From Pseudomonadota bacterium (GTDB lineage: Bacteria; Desulfobacterota; Desulfovibrionia; Desulfovibrionales; Desulfovibrionaceae), in assembly GCA_023450535.1 (NCBI GenBank), contig JAEXGX010000236.1, forward strand, positions 1 through 13,134: a stretch of 13,134 bases of DNA, read 5' to 3'. This document shows positions 1 through 6,504 of this stretch, in pieces (positions within the stretch are counted from its first letter, which is position 1; each line of letters starts with the position of its first letter). Below the pieces are notes generated by a model that did no database searches, was not told the DNA's origin, and was given only the letters and a program-made list of their open reading frames with translations. Both the position numbers and the translations under genes were made by a program.

Positions 1-1
1 C

Positions 2-1408
2 ATTACTATCATCGGCGCCGGACCTGGCGGCTACACCGCCGCGTTCGAAGCCGCCAAGGCCGGGGCTGAAGTGACCCTGGTGGAAGCTGCCTGGCTGGGC
101 GGCACCTGCCTTAACTGCGGCTGCATCCCCACCAAGACCCTGAAGGCTTCAGCGGAAGCGCTGGAAACCGCGCATCGCGCGGCTGAATTTGGCCTGGCAG
201 GCGCCTGCGAACTGAAAGCCGACATGCCTGCCATTGTGGCGCGCAAGCGCCGCGTGAGCGACACCCTGCGCGGCGGGCTGGAAAAGACTTGCGCCAAACT
301 CAAGGTTCGGGTCGTCATGGGGCGCGGGCAGGTAGTCAGCGCCTCTCTTGTCAAAGTGACCAAAGATGACGGAAGTATGGAAGAGATCACCGGGGATAAG
401 GTGATCATCGCCACCGGATCTTCCACGCTCAATCTGCCCTCTCTGCCTGTGGATCACAAATATATTCTGACCAGCGACGACGCGCTGGAACTGGATCATG
501 TTCCTGCCAGCATTATCATCGTGGGCGGCGGGGTCATCGGGACGGAACTGGCCTTCATCTACCGCACCTTCGGCAGTAAGGTCACGGTGGTTGAAGGGCA
601 GACCCGCATCTTGCCCGTGCCCAGCGTGGACAAGGACATGAGCGCGTTGATCCAGCGTGAAATGAAAAAGGCGGGCATCGCCACCGAACTGTGCCGTACT
701 GTCAACGCCACGGAAATTAAAGACGGCGCGGTTGTCGCCCATCTCGGACCTTCGCCCTTCCTGCCGGAAGAGGTCATTCCCGCAGCCGCCAAAAAGGAAG
801 GTACGCTGGAAGCCGAGGCCGTGTTCGTCACTGTGGGCCGTGTGCCGCACACTGAAGGTCTGGGTCTGGCCGAAGCGGGTATCGTTACGGACAAGCGCGG
901 TTATATTGCGGTTAACGACGAGCTGGAAACCAGCGTGCCCGGCGTATACGCCATTGGCGACGTGCTCGGTCCGGTGCGCATCATGCTTGCCCACATGGCT
1001 GTGGCGGAAGCCTTTGTCGCGGTGAAAAACTGCCTTGGCGGCCACGAAATCGCGAAATACGACGTGGTGCCCTCGGGCATTTTTACTTCGCCTGAAGTGG
1101 CGGATGTGGGCCTTACCGAGGAGCAGGCGAAGGAAAAGGGCTTCGACGTGGCCGTTTCTTCCTTCCAGTTCCGCGAACTGGGCAAGGCTCAGGCTATGGG
1201 GCAACTGCCCGGCGTGTTCAAGCTGGTGGCGGACAAGGCCAACGGCAAGCTGCTCGGCGCACATCTGGCCGGTGCGCACGCCACGGATCTTATTGCCGAA
1301 ACGGCGCTGGCCCTGGAACTGGGCGCGTCTGTTCAGGATATCGCGCATACCATTCACGCCCACCCCACTCTGGCCGAAGGCGTGTTTGAAGCCGCCCACA
1401 TGTTCTAG
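2..1408 (+). CDS. lpdA: Dihydrolipoamide dehydrogenase (E3 / L protein), 5' truncated
   Basis: This FAD flavoprotein reoxidises protein-bound dihydrolipoamide with NAD+; here it probably serves as the L protein of the glycine cleavage system, because gcvH follows 39 bp downstream. The frame is open from base 2 and shows 468 residues; family members have about 460-475, so only a few N-terminal codons appear to be missing. Visible motifs are the FAD-binding GAGPGGY near the start, the redox-disulfide segment GGTCLNCGCIPTK (Cys codons 107-109 and 122-124), the NAD-binding VGGGVIG around bases 520-540, the second FAD motif YAIGD around 950-960, and the C-terminal catalytic HAHPTLAE (His codon 1361-1363, Glu codon 1376-1378). 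One oddity is an extra Cys (116-118) between the redox cysteines, where Val is usual. The GTG at base 71 is internal and is not the start. Identity is secure; assignment to glycine cleavage rather than a 2-oxoacid dehydrogenase rests on context. Confidence 0.95.
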   Translation: MTIIGAGPGGYTAAFEAAKAGAEVTLVEAAWLGGTCLNCGCIPTKTLKASAEALETAHRAAEFGLAGACELKADMPAIVARKRRVSDTLRGGLEKTCAKLKVRVVMGRGQVVSASLVKVTKDDGSMEEITGDKVIIATGSSTLNLPSLPVDHKYILTSDDALELDHVPASIIIVGGGVIGTELAFIYRTFGSKVTVVEGQTRILPVPSVDKDMSALIQREMKKAGIATELCRTVNATEIKDGAVVAHLGPSPFLPEEVIPAAAKKEGTLEAEAVFVTVGRVPHTEGLGLAEAGIVTDKRGYIAVNDELETSVPGVYAIGDVLGPVRIMLAHMAVAEAFVAVKNCLGGHEIAKYDVVPSGIFTSPEVADVGLTEEQAKEKGFDVAVSSFQFRELGKAQAMGQLPGVFKLVADKANGKLLGAHLAGAHATDLIAETALALELGASVQDIAHTIHAHPTLAEGVFEAAHMF

Positions 1409-1447
1409 AGCAATGTACGAATGTTATAAACCCGCAAGGAGTCTCTC

Positions 1448-1846
1448 ATGAAAGCGTTGTCTGATATTATTCTGCCTGCCGACCTCCGCTATACTGACGA
1501 ACACGTCTGGATTAAAATGGACGGCGACGAAGCCGTGGTAGGTATCAGCGATTTCGCACAGGATCAACTCGGTGAGATCGTGTACGTGGATCTGCCCGCC
1601 GAAGGTGACGGATTCTCCGCCGGAGATGCCTTTGGCGAAGTGGAATCCATCAAGTCGGTGAACAAGCTGTTCATGCCCGTAGAGGGCGAAGTAACTGCGG
1701 TGAACGGCGAGCTGGACGGCACTCCCACCCTGCTCAATGTGGGTTGCTATGACAAGGCGTGGTTGATCCGCATCAAGCCCGCCAACCCCGCCGACATTGA
1801 CGCGCTGCTTGACGCCGACGCTTACAAGGCTGTACTGGCGAAGTAG
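1448..1846 (+). CDS. gcvH: Glycine cleavage system H protein
   Basis: GcvH is the lipoylated carrier that shuttles the aminomethyl group between the P, T and L proteins of glycine cleavage in the cytoplasm. The 132-residue product has the usual family length. It shows the N-terminal YTDEHVWIK segment, the IGISDFAQ-like VGISDFAQDQLGEIVYVDLP block, and the lipoylation motif ESIKSVNK, with Lys69 as the expected lipoyl-lysine. The ATG at 1448 is preceded by AAGGAG at 1436-1441, a good ribosome binding site. It lies 39 bp after the lipoamide dehydrogenase stop with no terminator between, so the two are very likely co-transcribed. The P and T proteins are not in the window and may lie upstream. No terminator directly follows the stop; the nearest is at 2071-2108. 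Confidence 0.96.
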   Translation: MKALSDIILPADLRYTDEHVWIKMDGDEAVVGISDFAQDQLGEIVYVDLPAEGDGFSAGDAFGEVESIKSVNKLFMPVEGEVTAVNGELDGTPTLLNVGCYDKAWLIRIKPANPADIDALLDADAYKAVLAK

Positions 1847-2020
1847 GGGGGAGTTCAATTCAACTTTAGGCCATGTTGCGATTGAAAATATCTGCCAGCC
1901 AGACCCTGTGTTCTGACCGCAGATTTCACGCCTCTGCCGGAGTTTTACGCCGCAAGTGCATTGTGGCTGCTCCAGAATGATGGGGGTGTCGCGGCGGAGC
2001 CTCGCTCCGTTCGACTCCGG

Positions 2021-2044
2021 GAGTATTTCGATGACGAAATGCTC
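2021..2044. repeat. Hairpin with ATGA loop, possible interspersed palindromic element
   Basis: GAGTATTTCG pairs with CGAAATGCTC around an ATGA loop, giving a 10-bp stem with one G-T wobble. It is directly preceded by smaller inverted repeats (CGGAG/CTCCG at 1995-2009 and CTCCGGGAG at about 2015-2023). No T-run follows, so it is not a standard terminator. It could be a REP-like element or an mRNA 3'-end stabiliser; only one copy is visible here. Confidence 0.35.
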
Positions 2045-2070
2045 TAAGCCTGAATTGTATTGATTGCTGC

Positions 2071-2108
2071 AAGGCTCCGTTTCCTTACACAGGAGATGGA
2101 GCCTTTTT
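2071..2108 (+). terminator. Rho-independent terminator upstream of the encapsulin operon
   Basis: AAGGCTCC (2071-2078) pairs with GGAGCCTT (2098-2105), and an inner TCCT/AGGA pair lies at 2082-2085 and 2091-2094. A run of T follows (2104-2108). It probably ends read-through from the lpdA-gcvH transcript, about 225 bp after the gcvH stop. Confidence 0.7.
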
Positions 2109-2156
2109 ATGTACTTTTATTTTGCTGGAAGCATATTTGACGCATTGCAATTATAA

Positions 2157-2174
2157 TTTGTCATTCTTGACAAA
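2157..2174. promoter_or_regulatory. Perfect 18-bp inverted repeat, candidate operator of the encapsulin operon
   Basis: TTTGTCA (2157-2163), four bases, then TGACAAA (2168-2174) form a perfect 7-bp-arm palindrome. Its right arm overlaps the TTGACA -35 candidate at 2167-2172, the geometry of a repressor site. The layout of two short arms around N4 resembles Crp/Fnr- or Rex-type sites, but the arms match neither TTGAT-N4-ATCAA nor TTGTGAA-N4-TTCACAA exactly. The regulator is unknown. Confidence 0.6.
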
Positions 2175-2196
2175 AGGGACTGTTCAGACGTAATAG
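2167..2196 (+). promoter_or_regulatory. Candidate sigma-70 promoter of the encapsulin operon
   Basis: A perfect TTGACA (-35) at 2167-2172 is followed after 18 bp by TAATAG (2191-2196) as a -10 candidate, in AT-rich surroundings. The start codon of the cargo gene is about 40 bp downstream. The -35 is strong; the exact -10 is uncertain because TATATA-like bases also occur at 2199-2204. Confidence 0.5.
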
Positions 2197-2238
2197 TTTA
2201 TATAGGTAATAAAAATATAGTTAAAAGGAGTATCAGGC

Positions 2239-2607
2239 ATGCCGAGTTTTGCAAATCCGTTTCAGGGCAATGTTGATCGTAAACTTTCCAATGCAGAGTT
2301 AATGCAGGCACTGCGTTTGGATATCGCTGGAGAACTCGAGGCCATTTTCCTTTATGACGCCCACTATCTGGCCACGGACGATCCGGTAGCCAAGGCGGTG
2401 CTGGCCGACATCAGAGATGAGGAAAAGGTTCATATCGGGGAACTTATTACCCTGATGCGCCACTTGGATTCCAAAGAAGCCGAATTCTTCCTTCAGGGTG
2501 AAGGTGAAGTTAAGGAAATGCTGGAGAAGCTGGGGATCAGCGCGAAAGGCAAGATTGAACCGGCTCCCGCATCCGGCCCGACCGTGGGAGATCTGACGGG
2601 GAACTGA
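2239..2607 (+). CDS. Encapsulated ferritin-like protein (EncFtn), encapsulin cargo
   Basis: This is predicted to be a ferroxidase carried inside an encapsulin shell, oxidising Fe(II) for storage in the shell lumen. The 122-residue product has two antiparallel helices with the EncFtn pattern: Glu32 in GELEAIFLYD (with Glu34 and Tyr39) and Glu61-Glu62 with His65 in RDEEKVHIGEL. As I recall, Glu32, Glu62 and His65 are also the metal-ligand positions of the Rhodospirillum rubrum protein. After about residue 100 comes a flexible Pro/Ala-rich linker (KIEPAPASGP). The chain ends in TVGDLTGN, which resembles the encapsulin-targeting peptide (typically LTVGSL-like). The start at 2239 has AAAAGGAG at 2223-2230. 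The shell gene begins 51 bp downstream, which strongly supports the assignment. EncFtn alone lacks the 24-mer ferritin cage fold and relies on the shell for storage. Confidence 0.93.
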   Translation: MPSFANPFQGNVDRKLSNAELMQALRLDIAGELEAIFLYDAHYLATDDPVAKAVLADIRDEEKVHIGELITLMRHLDSKEAEFFLQGEGEVKEMLEKLGISAKGKIEPAPASGPTVGDLTGN

Positions 2608-2658
2608 ATCCAGCCGTGATACAGCATGTTGCGCATGAATTAAACAAGGAGTGTCATA

Positions 2659-3471
2659 ATGGATTACCTCGCCAGAGAGTCCGCGCCGATATCGTCTGAA
2701 TTGTGGGGAAAGATTGATGCCATAGTGGTTGAGAACGCCAGAAAACACATGGTTTGCCGGCGTTTTTTGAGCCTTTACGGCCCGCTGGGCGCAGGAACGG
2801 CTACCGTGGCCGTGGACGGCCCGAAAAAAGAAGAAAGCCTGGATAACGGCATTGGCCGGATAACGGGCCGCCGTTTACTGGAACTGCCGCAGTTGTATCA
2901 GGATTTTACGCTGTTGTGGCGCGATCTCGAAGAAGCGGAAAAAACGGGGCATCCTCTGGATCTTTCCGTCGTTGCCGCCGCCGCGCAGAAAAGCGCCAAA
3001 CAGGAAGACAACCTGATTCTTTTCGGCAACCAGGAGCTTGGCGTGGAAGGGTTGCTGAATGCCACCGGCGCACACAAGATTAAGCGCGGGGACTGGAGCA
3101 AGGGTGAGGCATCCTTCAAGGATGTGGCCCACGGCATTGCTTATCTGGCCAATAACAGCATGCTTGGCAGGTACGCTCTGGTTCTCAGCCCGGAAATCTA
3201 TCTGGAATTGCAGCGCCTCCAGCCCAACGTCGGTTTGCTGGAAGTGGATCGTATCGCAAAACTGGTGGACGGACGCATCTACCCCGCCGGGCGCTTTGGA
3301 GCGGGCAAAGCCGTGCTGGTATGCGCGGAGCCGCAATATATGGATCTGGCGGTTGGCGCGGATCTGGCCGCTGGCTATCTGGAACAGAGAGACCTGAACC
3401 ACTATTTCCGAATCCTGGAAACGGTGGCCCTCCGGATTAAGCAGCCCGAAGCGGTTGTGGTATTTGAATAA
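2659..3471 (+). CDS. enc: Family 1 encapsulin shell protein
   Basis: This protein has the HK97 phage-capsid fold and is expected to self-assemble into an icosahedral compartment that encloses the ferritin-like cargo encoded just upstream. The 270 residues fit the roughly 265-residue T=1 encapsulins. The N terminus (MDYLARESAPIS...W..ID, then ARKHMVCRRFLSLYGPLGAG) is diagnostic: an N-terminal helix that docks cargo peptides, then the RRF..-GPLG segment. The C-terminal half carries the family's NNSMLGRYALVLSPEIYLEL block and a VVVFE end. The ATG has AAGGAG at 2646-2651. The gene ends an apparent two-gene operon, closed by the terminator at 3515-3551. Shell size and pore chemistry cannot be read from sequence by eye. 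Confidence 0.95.
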   Translation: MDYLARESAPISSELWGKIDAIVVENARKHMVCRRFLSLYGPLGAGTATVAVDGPKKEESLDNGIGRITGRRLLELPQLYQDFTLLWRDLEEAEKTGHPLDLSVVAAAAQKSAKQEDNLILFGNQELGVEGLLNATGAHKIKRGDWSKGEASFKDVAHGIAYLANNSMLGRYALVLSPEIYLELQRLQPNVGLLEVDRIAKLVDGRIYPAGRFGAGKAVLVCAEPQYMDLAVGADLAAGYLEQRDLNHYFRILETVALRIKQPEAVVVFE

Positions 3472-3514
3472 TCTCAACAAATGGGAATAAAGCGTTTTTC
3501 GCTTGAGCCCGTCT

Positions 3515-3551
3515 GCCCCCTTCCAGCCTGCACGGCTGGAAGGGGGCTTTT
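3515..3551 (+). terminator. Strong Rho-independent terminator after encapsulin
   Basis: A perfect 14-bp stem, GCCCCCTTCCAGCC with GGCTGGAAGGGGGC, closes a 5-base loop and is followed by TTTT. It lies 43 bp after the encapsulin stop and separates that operon from the HPP operon. Confidence 0.92.
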
Positions 3552-3563
3552 GTATGTAACATA

Positions 3564-3579
3564 TGTGATTCAGATCACA
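3564..3579. promoter_or_regulatory. Perfect Crp/Fnr-family palindrome upstream of the HPP operon
   Basis: TGTGATTCAGATCACA matches the classical TGTGA-N6-TCACA exactly and is also one base per half-site away from the FNR consensus TTGAT-N4-ATCAA. It sits 60 bp before the HPP start codon, in an operon that itself encodes a Crp/Fnr-family protein, so autoregulation is plausible. A weak -10-like TAGACA at 3601-3606 would place the site near -41.5, the class II activation position; that hexamer match is poor. Confidence 0.75.
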
Positions 3580-3639
3580 GAATGAGACGCTGCTTGCGCG
3601 TAGACATAGCTGACTCACGTTAGAAAGGTAGTTTGTCCA

Positions 3640-4260
3640 ATGAGAAATATCATGGATCTTGTGAAGCGCCTCATGCCGGGATGCCGGACAACAGACATGG
3701 TTGCTCTGACGAAGATGTGGCTGGGGGGAAGCCTTGCACTGGCCGCCATTGCTCTGCTGGATCGCCATATGGGGAGCGAAAACGGCCTTCCTCTGCTGAT
3801 TGGCTCGTTTGGCGCATCCGCCGTGCTGGTGTTCGGTGCGCCGTCCAGTCCTCTGGCCCGGGCGCGCAACGTGCTGGGAGGACATGTGCTTTCCGCGCTG
3901 GTCGGCGTACTTTGCGCCCGCTTGCTGACCGATATGCCGTGGCTTGCTTCCGGCTTTGCGGTAGGTACATCCATCGCACTTATGAGCATGACGGGCACCT
4001 TGCATCCTCCGGGTGGAGCGACCGCGCTTATCGCCGTAACCGGCGGGGAAAGCATCCGTCAGTTGGGCTTTTTGTATGCGTTTGTCCCGTGCTTGACGGG
4101 GGCACTGCTGCTGTTGGCAATCGCCGCGATCTTGAACGGCATCACGAAATGGAGCGGCGTGGCCGGGGCTTGCATTTCCCGAAATGGAACCGCATTCTTC
4201 AGGCCGAGCATGCTGCGGCGCATGCGACTGGTGCGCAGTCTGCGCGCGGCCCGGCTCTGA
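3640..4260 (+). CDS. HPP-family integral membrane protein
   Basis: The 206-residue polytopic inner-membrane protein carries the HPP-family signature. Visible hallmarks are GSFGASAVLVFGAPSSPLAR (55-74), RNVLGGHVLSALVGV (76-90), and the name-giving HPP at 122-124 within TLHPPGGATAL. Hydrophobic segments at about 22-41, 50-67, 79-97, 101-118 and 143-166 give four or five membrane helices. The tail after 185 is Arg-rich and probably cytoplasmic. The start at 3640 has AGAAAGG (3622-3628) upstream; an in-frame ATG at 3652 is a less likely alternative. Some plant and cyanobacterial HPP proteins have been linked to nitrite transport, but the bacterial function is largely unknown and none is asserted here. 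It is first in an operon with a Crp/Fnr regulator (45 bp gap) and a polyferredoxin. Confidence 0.88.
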   Translation: MRNIMDLVKRLMPGCRTTDMVALTKMWLGGSLALAAIALLDRHMGSENGLPLLIGSFGASAVLVFGAPSSPLARARNVLGGHVLSALVGVLCARLLTDMPWLASGFAVGTSIALMSMTGTLHPPGGATALIAVTGGESIRQLGFLYAFVPCLTGALLLLAIAAILNGITKWSGVAGACISRNGTAFFRPSMLRRMRLVRSLRAARL

Positions 4261-4294
4261 GGTTTCCGGGGCCGCGCGTCACACGATACTTTGG

Positions 4295-4299
4295 GGAGG
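4295..4299 (+). promoter_or_regulatory. Ribosome binding site deciding a TTG start
   Basis: GGAGG inside the run GGGGAGGGG (4293-4301) lies 6 bases before the TTG at 4306. An upstream in-frame TTG at 4291 would place this Shine-Dalgarno sequence inside the coding region with no ribosome site of its own, so 4306 is preferred. Confidence 0.7.
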
Positions 4300-4305
4300 G
4301 GCAAT

Positions 4306-5046
4306 TTGAAAACGGAACTTCGACGTCCGGCGCAACGGACCTCGAGCGCGGCTGAGGAGCGTCTGACACTTCTGCGGAAATGTTTTCTTCCCGAGCCGGG
4401 AGATGCTGACGCTGAAACGGGCGAAGACGTTTTGGCCCGACTCGCCGTGGGTTCCCGAATGGAGAATTTTTTGTCCGGGGCCGTGGTTTGCCAGGACGGG
4501 GAGGAAGCCTGTACGCTGGATATCGTGGCAGAGGGGCGGGTAAAATTGTTCCGCCTTGCTGCTGACGGCAGGGAGATCGTACTGCATGCCGTGGGGCGGG
4601 GGAAGACTCTGGATGCCGCCGCCCTGTTTGGAAAAGGGCGGCGGGAAATTTCCGGGCAGGCGCTGGGGGCTGTGCGTCTGCTGCGGATAGAACGGGAAGC
4701 CGTGCTTGAGGCCGCCCGGAGGGGAGGAGCGTTTACGCTCCACCTGCTGGAGATACTTGCCGCGCGTCAGAAAATGTTCATCAACAAGGTGAGCGGAAAC
4801 CAGGGGCGGACCTCGGCCCGGTGCAGGGTGTGCGGCTGGCTTGTGCATCGTGCGGATATGGAAGCTTCGCCGGTGATAGCGTGCGCCATGACGCGCGAGG
4901 TTATGGCCGGGCTGTTGGGTATCGCGCGGGAAAGCCTGAGCCGCCAGCTCCGTTCTATGGAACGGGAAGGTTTGATCCGCCTGGAATGCGGGCGCATTGC
5001 GCTGCTGAACATGGAAGAACTGCGCAGGCAAAAGGGCACCGAATAA
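4306..5046 (+). CDS. Crp/Fnr-family transcriptional regulator
   Basis: The 246-residue product (TTG start at 4306) has a cyclic-nucleotide-binding-like beta-roll at roughly 40-135 (VVCQDGEEACTLDIVAEGRVKLFRLAADGREIVLH), a long dimerisation helix around 140-162, and a C-terminal winged helix. The recognition unit is REVMAGLLGIARESLSRQLRSMEREGLI, at about 197-224, the classic LxxxLGxxRExLSRxL pattern. The cAMP-contact motif of true CRP (GE...RSA) is not evident. There is no N-terminal Cys cluster like that of FNR, although scattered Cys pairs exist (CRVC at about 173-176). The signal is therefore unknown. The gene lies between the HPP protein and the polyferredoxin with short gaps, and a perfect Crp-type palindrome at 3564-3579 precedes the operon. 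A redox- or nitrogen-oxide-responsive role is a guess from context. Confidence 0.9.
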   Translation: MKTELRRPAQRTSSAAEERLTLLRKCFLPEPGDADAETGEDVLARLAVGSRMENFLSGAVVCQDGEEACTLDIVAEGRVKLFRLAADGREIVLHAVGRGKTLDAAALFGKGRREISGQALGAVRLLRIEREAVLEAARRGGAFTLHLLEILAARQKMFINKVSGNQGRTSARCRVCGWLVHRADMEASPVIACAMTREVMAGLLGIARESLSRQLRSMEREGLIRLECGRIALLNMEELRRQKGTE

Positions 5047-5102
5047 GGTAAAACACTGCGGAACGCTGCAAGAAACTGCTATTCGCCGGGAGGGCGGAAA
5101 CT

Positions 5103-6431
5103 ATGAGTGAAAGCCGTCTGGGCCCCCTGGTTCCTGTCTTTGTCTTGCTGTCTTTTGCTCTGTCCGCCGCGCACCTGTGGCGCGCCGGGCAGGAAGGTGC
5201 GGCGGCTTTGTGCGTATTCTGGGCGCTGTGGAGCCTGCGGCGCACGGCCTGGATACGCGTGGTCACCATAATCTTGCTGTTTCTGTTGGCCGCCGAATGG
5301 TTTGTCACGGCGGGCAAACTCATCCAGATCCGCATGATGATGAACCAGCCGTGGATTCGCCTTGCCGCCATTCTGCTGGGCGTAGCCGCGTTTACGCAGA
5401 TTTCGGCTGTTCTGGTCTGGGAGCGGCCCGGCCGGGCATGGTTCCACATCGGAACGGAGCGTTCAGCGATGCAGGCTGTGAGTTTTCTGCTTGTCGTGGC
5501 GATTCTTTTGCCGAGCCTGTTTTTTTCGCCCCGCCTGCTGCTGACGGAACGCCTCCTGCCCGGCTTTGGCGTGCTCCAGGTATTCGGCGCGGGGTTGTGG
5601 GGCGCATGGATTTGCGGGCTGCTTGCGGATCGTGGAAAGGCCTCTGCCGTCCGCCTGCGTGTCTGGCTGCTGTTCTCCGTGGTGTTTTTTGCGCAGTTCG
5701 CACTGGCAGCCGTCGGTTTTTCCTTTTTTTACATGAGCGGTGAACCACATATTCCCGTGCCGGGCGTGATCATCAGCGGCGCTGTGTACCGTGGAGCGGG
5801 CAGCTTCATGATGATCCTGTTCCTTGTGTCCGTTCTGCTGGCCGGTTCGGCCTGGTGCAGCCATTTATGCTACTTCGGTTCCTGGGATGCCCGGGCCGCT
5901 TCCGGGGCGTGTTCTGCGGTGCGCCCTGCGCCGCATCCGCATCCTCTGCGCTGGCGTGTGCTTTCTCTTGCACTGATTTGCTGTGGGGCACTGCTTCTGC
6001 GCCTGACGGACGCGCCTGTCCTGTATGCCGTGGCGGGCGGTGTGGTTCTTGGCGTGATCATGGTTCCTGTAAGTCTGTTCATCAGCCGCAAGCGGGGTTA
6101 TGCCGTCTATTGCACCATGATTTGCCCGTTGGGTTTATTCTCCTGCCTGGTGGGAAGGATTTCCCCCTGGCGCATACGGCGGACGGAGCGTTGCATATTG
6201 TGCGGAGCCTGTACGCGGGCTTGCCACTATGGCGCGCTGGATAGAGAGCGGCTGGAGGCCGAAGGGCCGGGCTTGTCCTGTACCCTGTGCCGGGCTTGTC
6301 TGGCGGCTTGCCCGCGCGGCGGGCTGGGTATGAGCTGGGCGGGCAGAGGCGCAGAGGGAGGTGCGGAGCGGGCGTTTGTGACGTTGATTTCCGCCATGCA
6401 TGCAGTGTTTCTGTTCTCGGCCATGGTGTAG
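5103..6431 (+). CDS. Integral-membrane 4Fe-4S polyferredoxin, NapH/NosR-like
   Basis: The 442-residue protein has many hydrophobic helices over residues 1-350 and then a cytoplasmic ferredoxin-type domain. Two [4Fe-4S] motifs are clear: C364-x2-C367-x2-C370-x3-C374 and C393-x2-C396-x2-C399-x3-C403P. Upstream membrane-adjacent Cys pairs C252-x3-C256 (WCSHLCYFGSWD) and C337-x3-C341P (CTMICPLGLF) match the conserved pairs of the NapH/NosR/CcoG group. Such proteins pass electrons between the quinone pool or ferredoxin and a partner reductase or assembly factor. The ATG has GGGAGGG at 5088-5094 and lies 56 bp after the regulator gene, so it is the last gene of that operon. A final hydrophobic segment ends the chain. 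No periplasmic flavin domain typical of full NosR is visible. The electron partner is unknown. Confidence 0.88.
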   Translation: MSESRLGPLVPVFVLLSFALSAAHLWRAGQEGAAALCVFWALWSLRRTAWIRVVTIILLFLLAAEWFVTAGKLIQIRMMMNQPWIRLAAILLGVAAFTQISAVLVWERPGRAWFHIGTERSAMQAVSFLLVVAILLPSLFFSPRLLLTERLLPGFGVLQVFGAGLWGAWICGLLADRGKASAVRLRVWLLFSVVFFAQFALAAVGFSFFYMSGEPHIPVPGVIISGAVYRGAGSFMMILFLVSVLLAGSAWCSHLCYFGSWDARAASGACSAVRPAPHPHPLRWRVLSLALICCGALLLRLTDAPVLYAVAGGVVLGVIMVPVSLFISRKRGYAVYCTMICPLGLFSCLVGRISPWRIRRTERCILCGACTRACHYGALDRERLEAEGPGLSCTLCRACLAACPRGGLGMSWAGRGAEGGAERAFVTLISAMHAVFLFSAMV

Positions 6432-6441
6432 GCACAAATAC

Positions 6442-6480
6442 AAGACAAGGCCCCTTCCGATCCGGAAGGGGCCTTGTCTT
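6442..6480. terminator. Bidirectional terminator between convergent genes
   Basis: A perfect 18-bp stem, AAGACAAGGCCCCTTCCG with CGGAAGGGGCCTTGTCTT, closes a 3-base loop. It lies between the polyferredoxin stop (plus strand, 11 bp away) and the BCCT stop (minus strand, 24 bp away). The tails are short and T-containing on both strands, so it can serve both converging transcripts. Confidence 0.85.
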
Positions 6481-6504
6481 ATACAATCTTATAAAAAACC
6501 GTTG

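Larger units (their letters stand above)
1847..2238. other. Intergenic region between gcvH and the encapsulin operon
   Basis: This 392-bp stretch has no convincing coding frame. From left to right it holds GC-rich small inverted repeats around 1995-2009, a 10-bp hairpin at 2021-2044, a hairpin followed by a T-run at 2071-2108, and an AT-rich promoter region with an 18-bp palindrome at 2157-2174. The first 150 bases after gcvH show nothing else that I can identify. Confidence 0.7.

Noticed and set aside
149..1399. Long open frame antisense to lipoamide dehydrogenase
   Set aside because: The plus-strand frame carries all enzyme motifs; the antisense product is His/Arg/Gly-rich, with no ribosome site and no recognisable family. 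High-GC codon use opens such frames.
3633..4355. 240-codon frame overlapping the HPP gene
   Set aside because: It is Cys/Arg/His-rich with no membrane helices, and it overlaps both the HPP gene and the start of the regulator gene.
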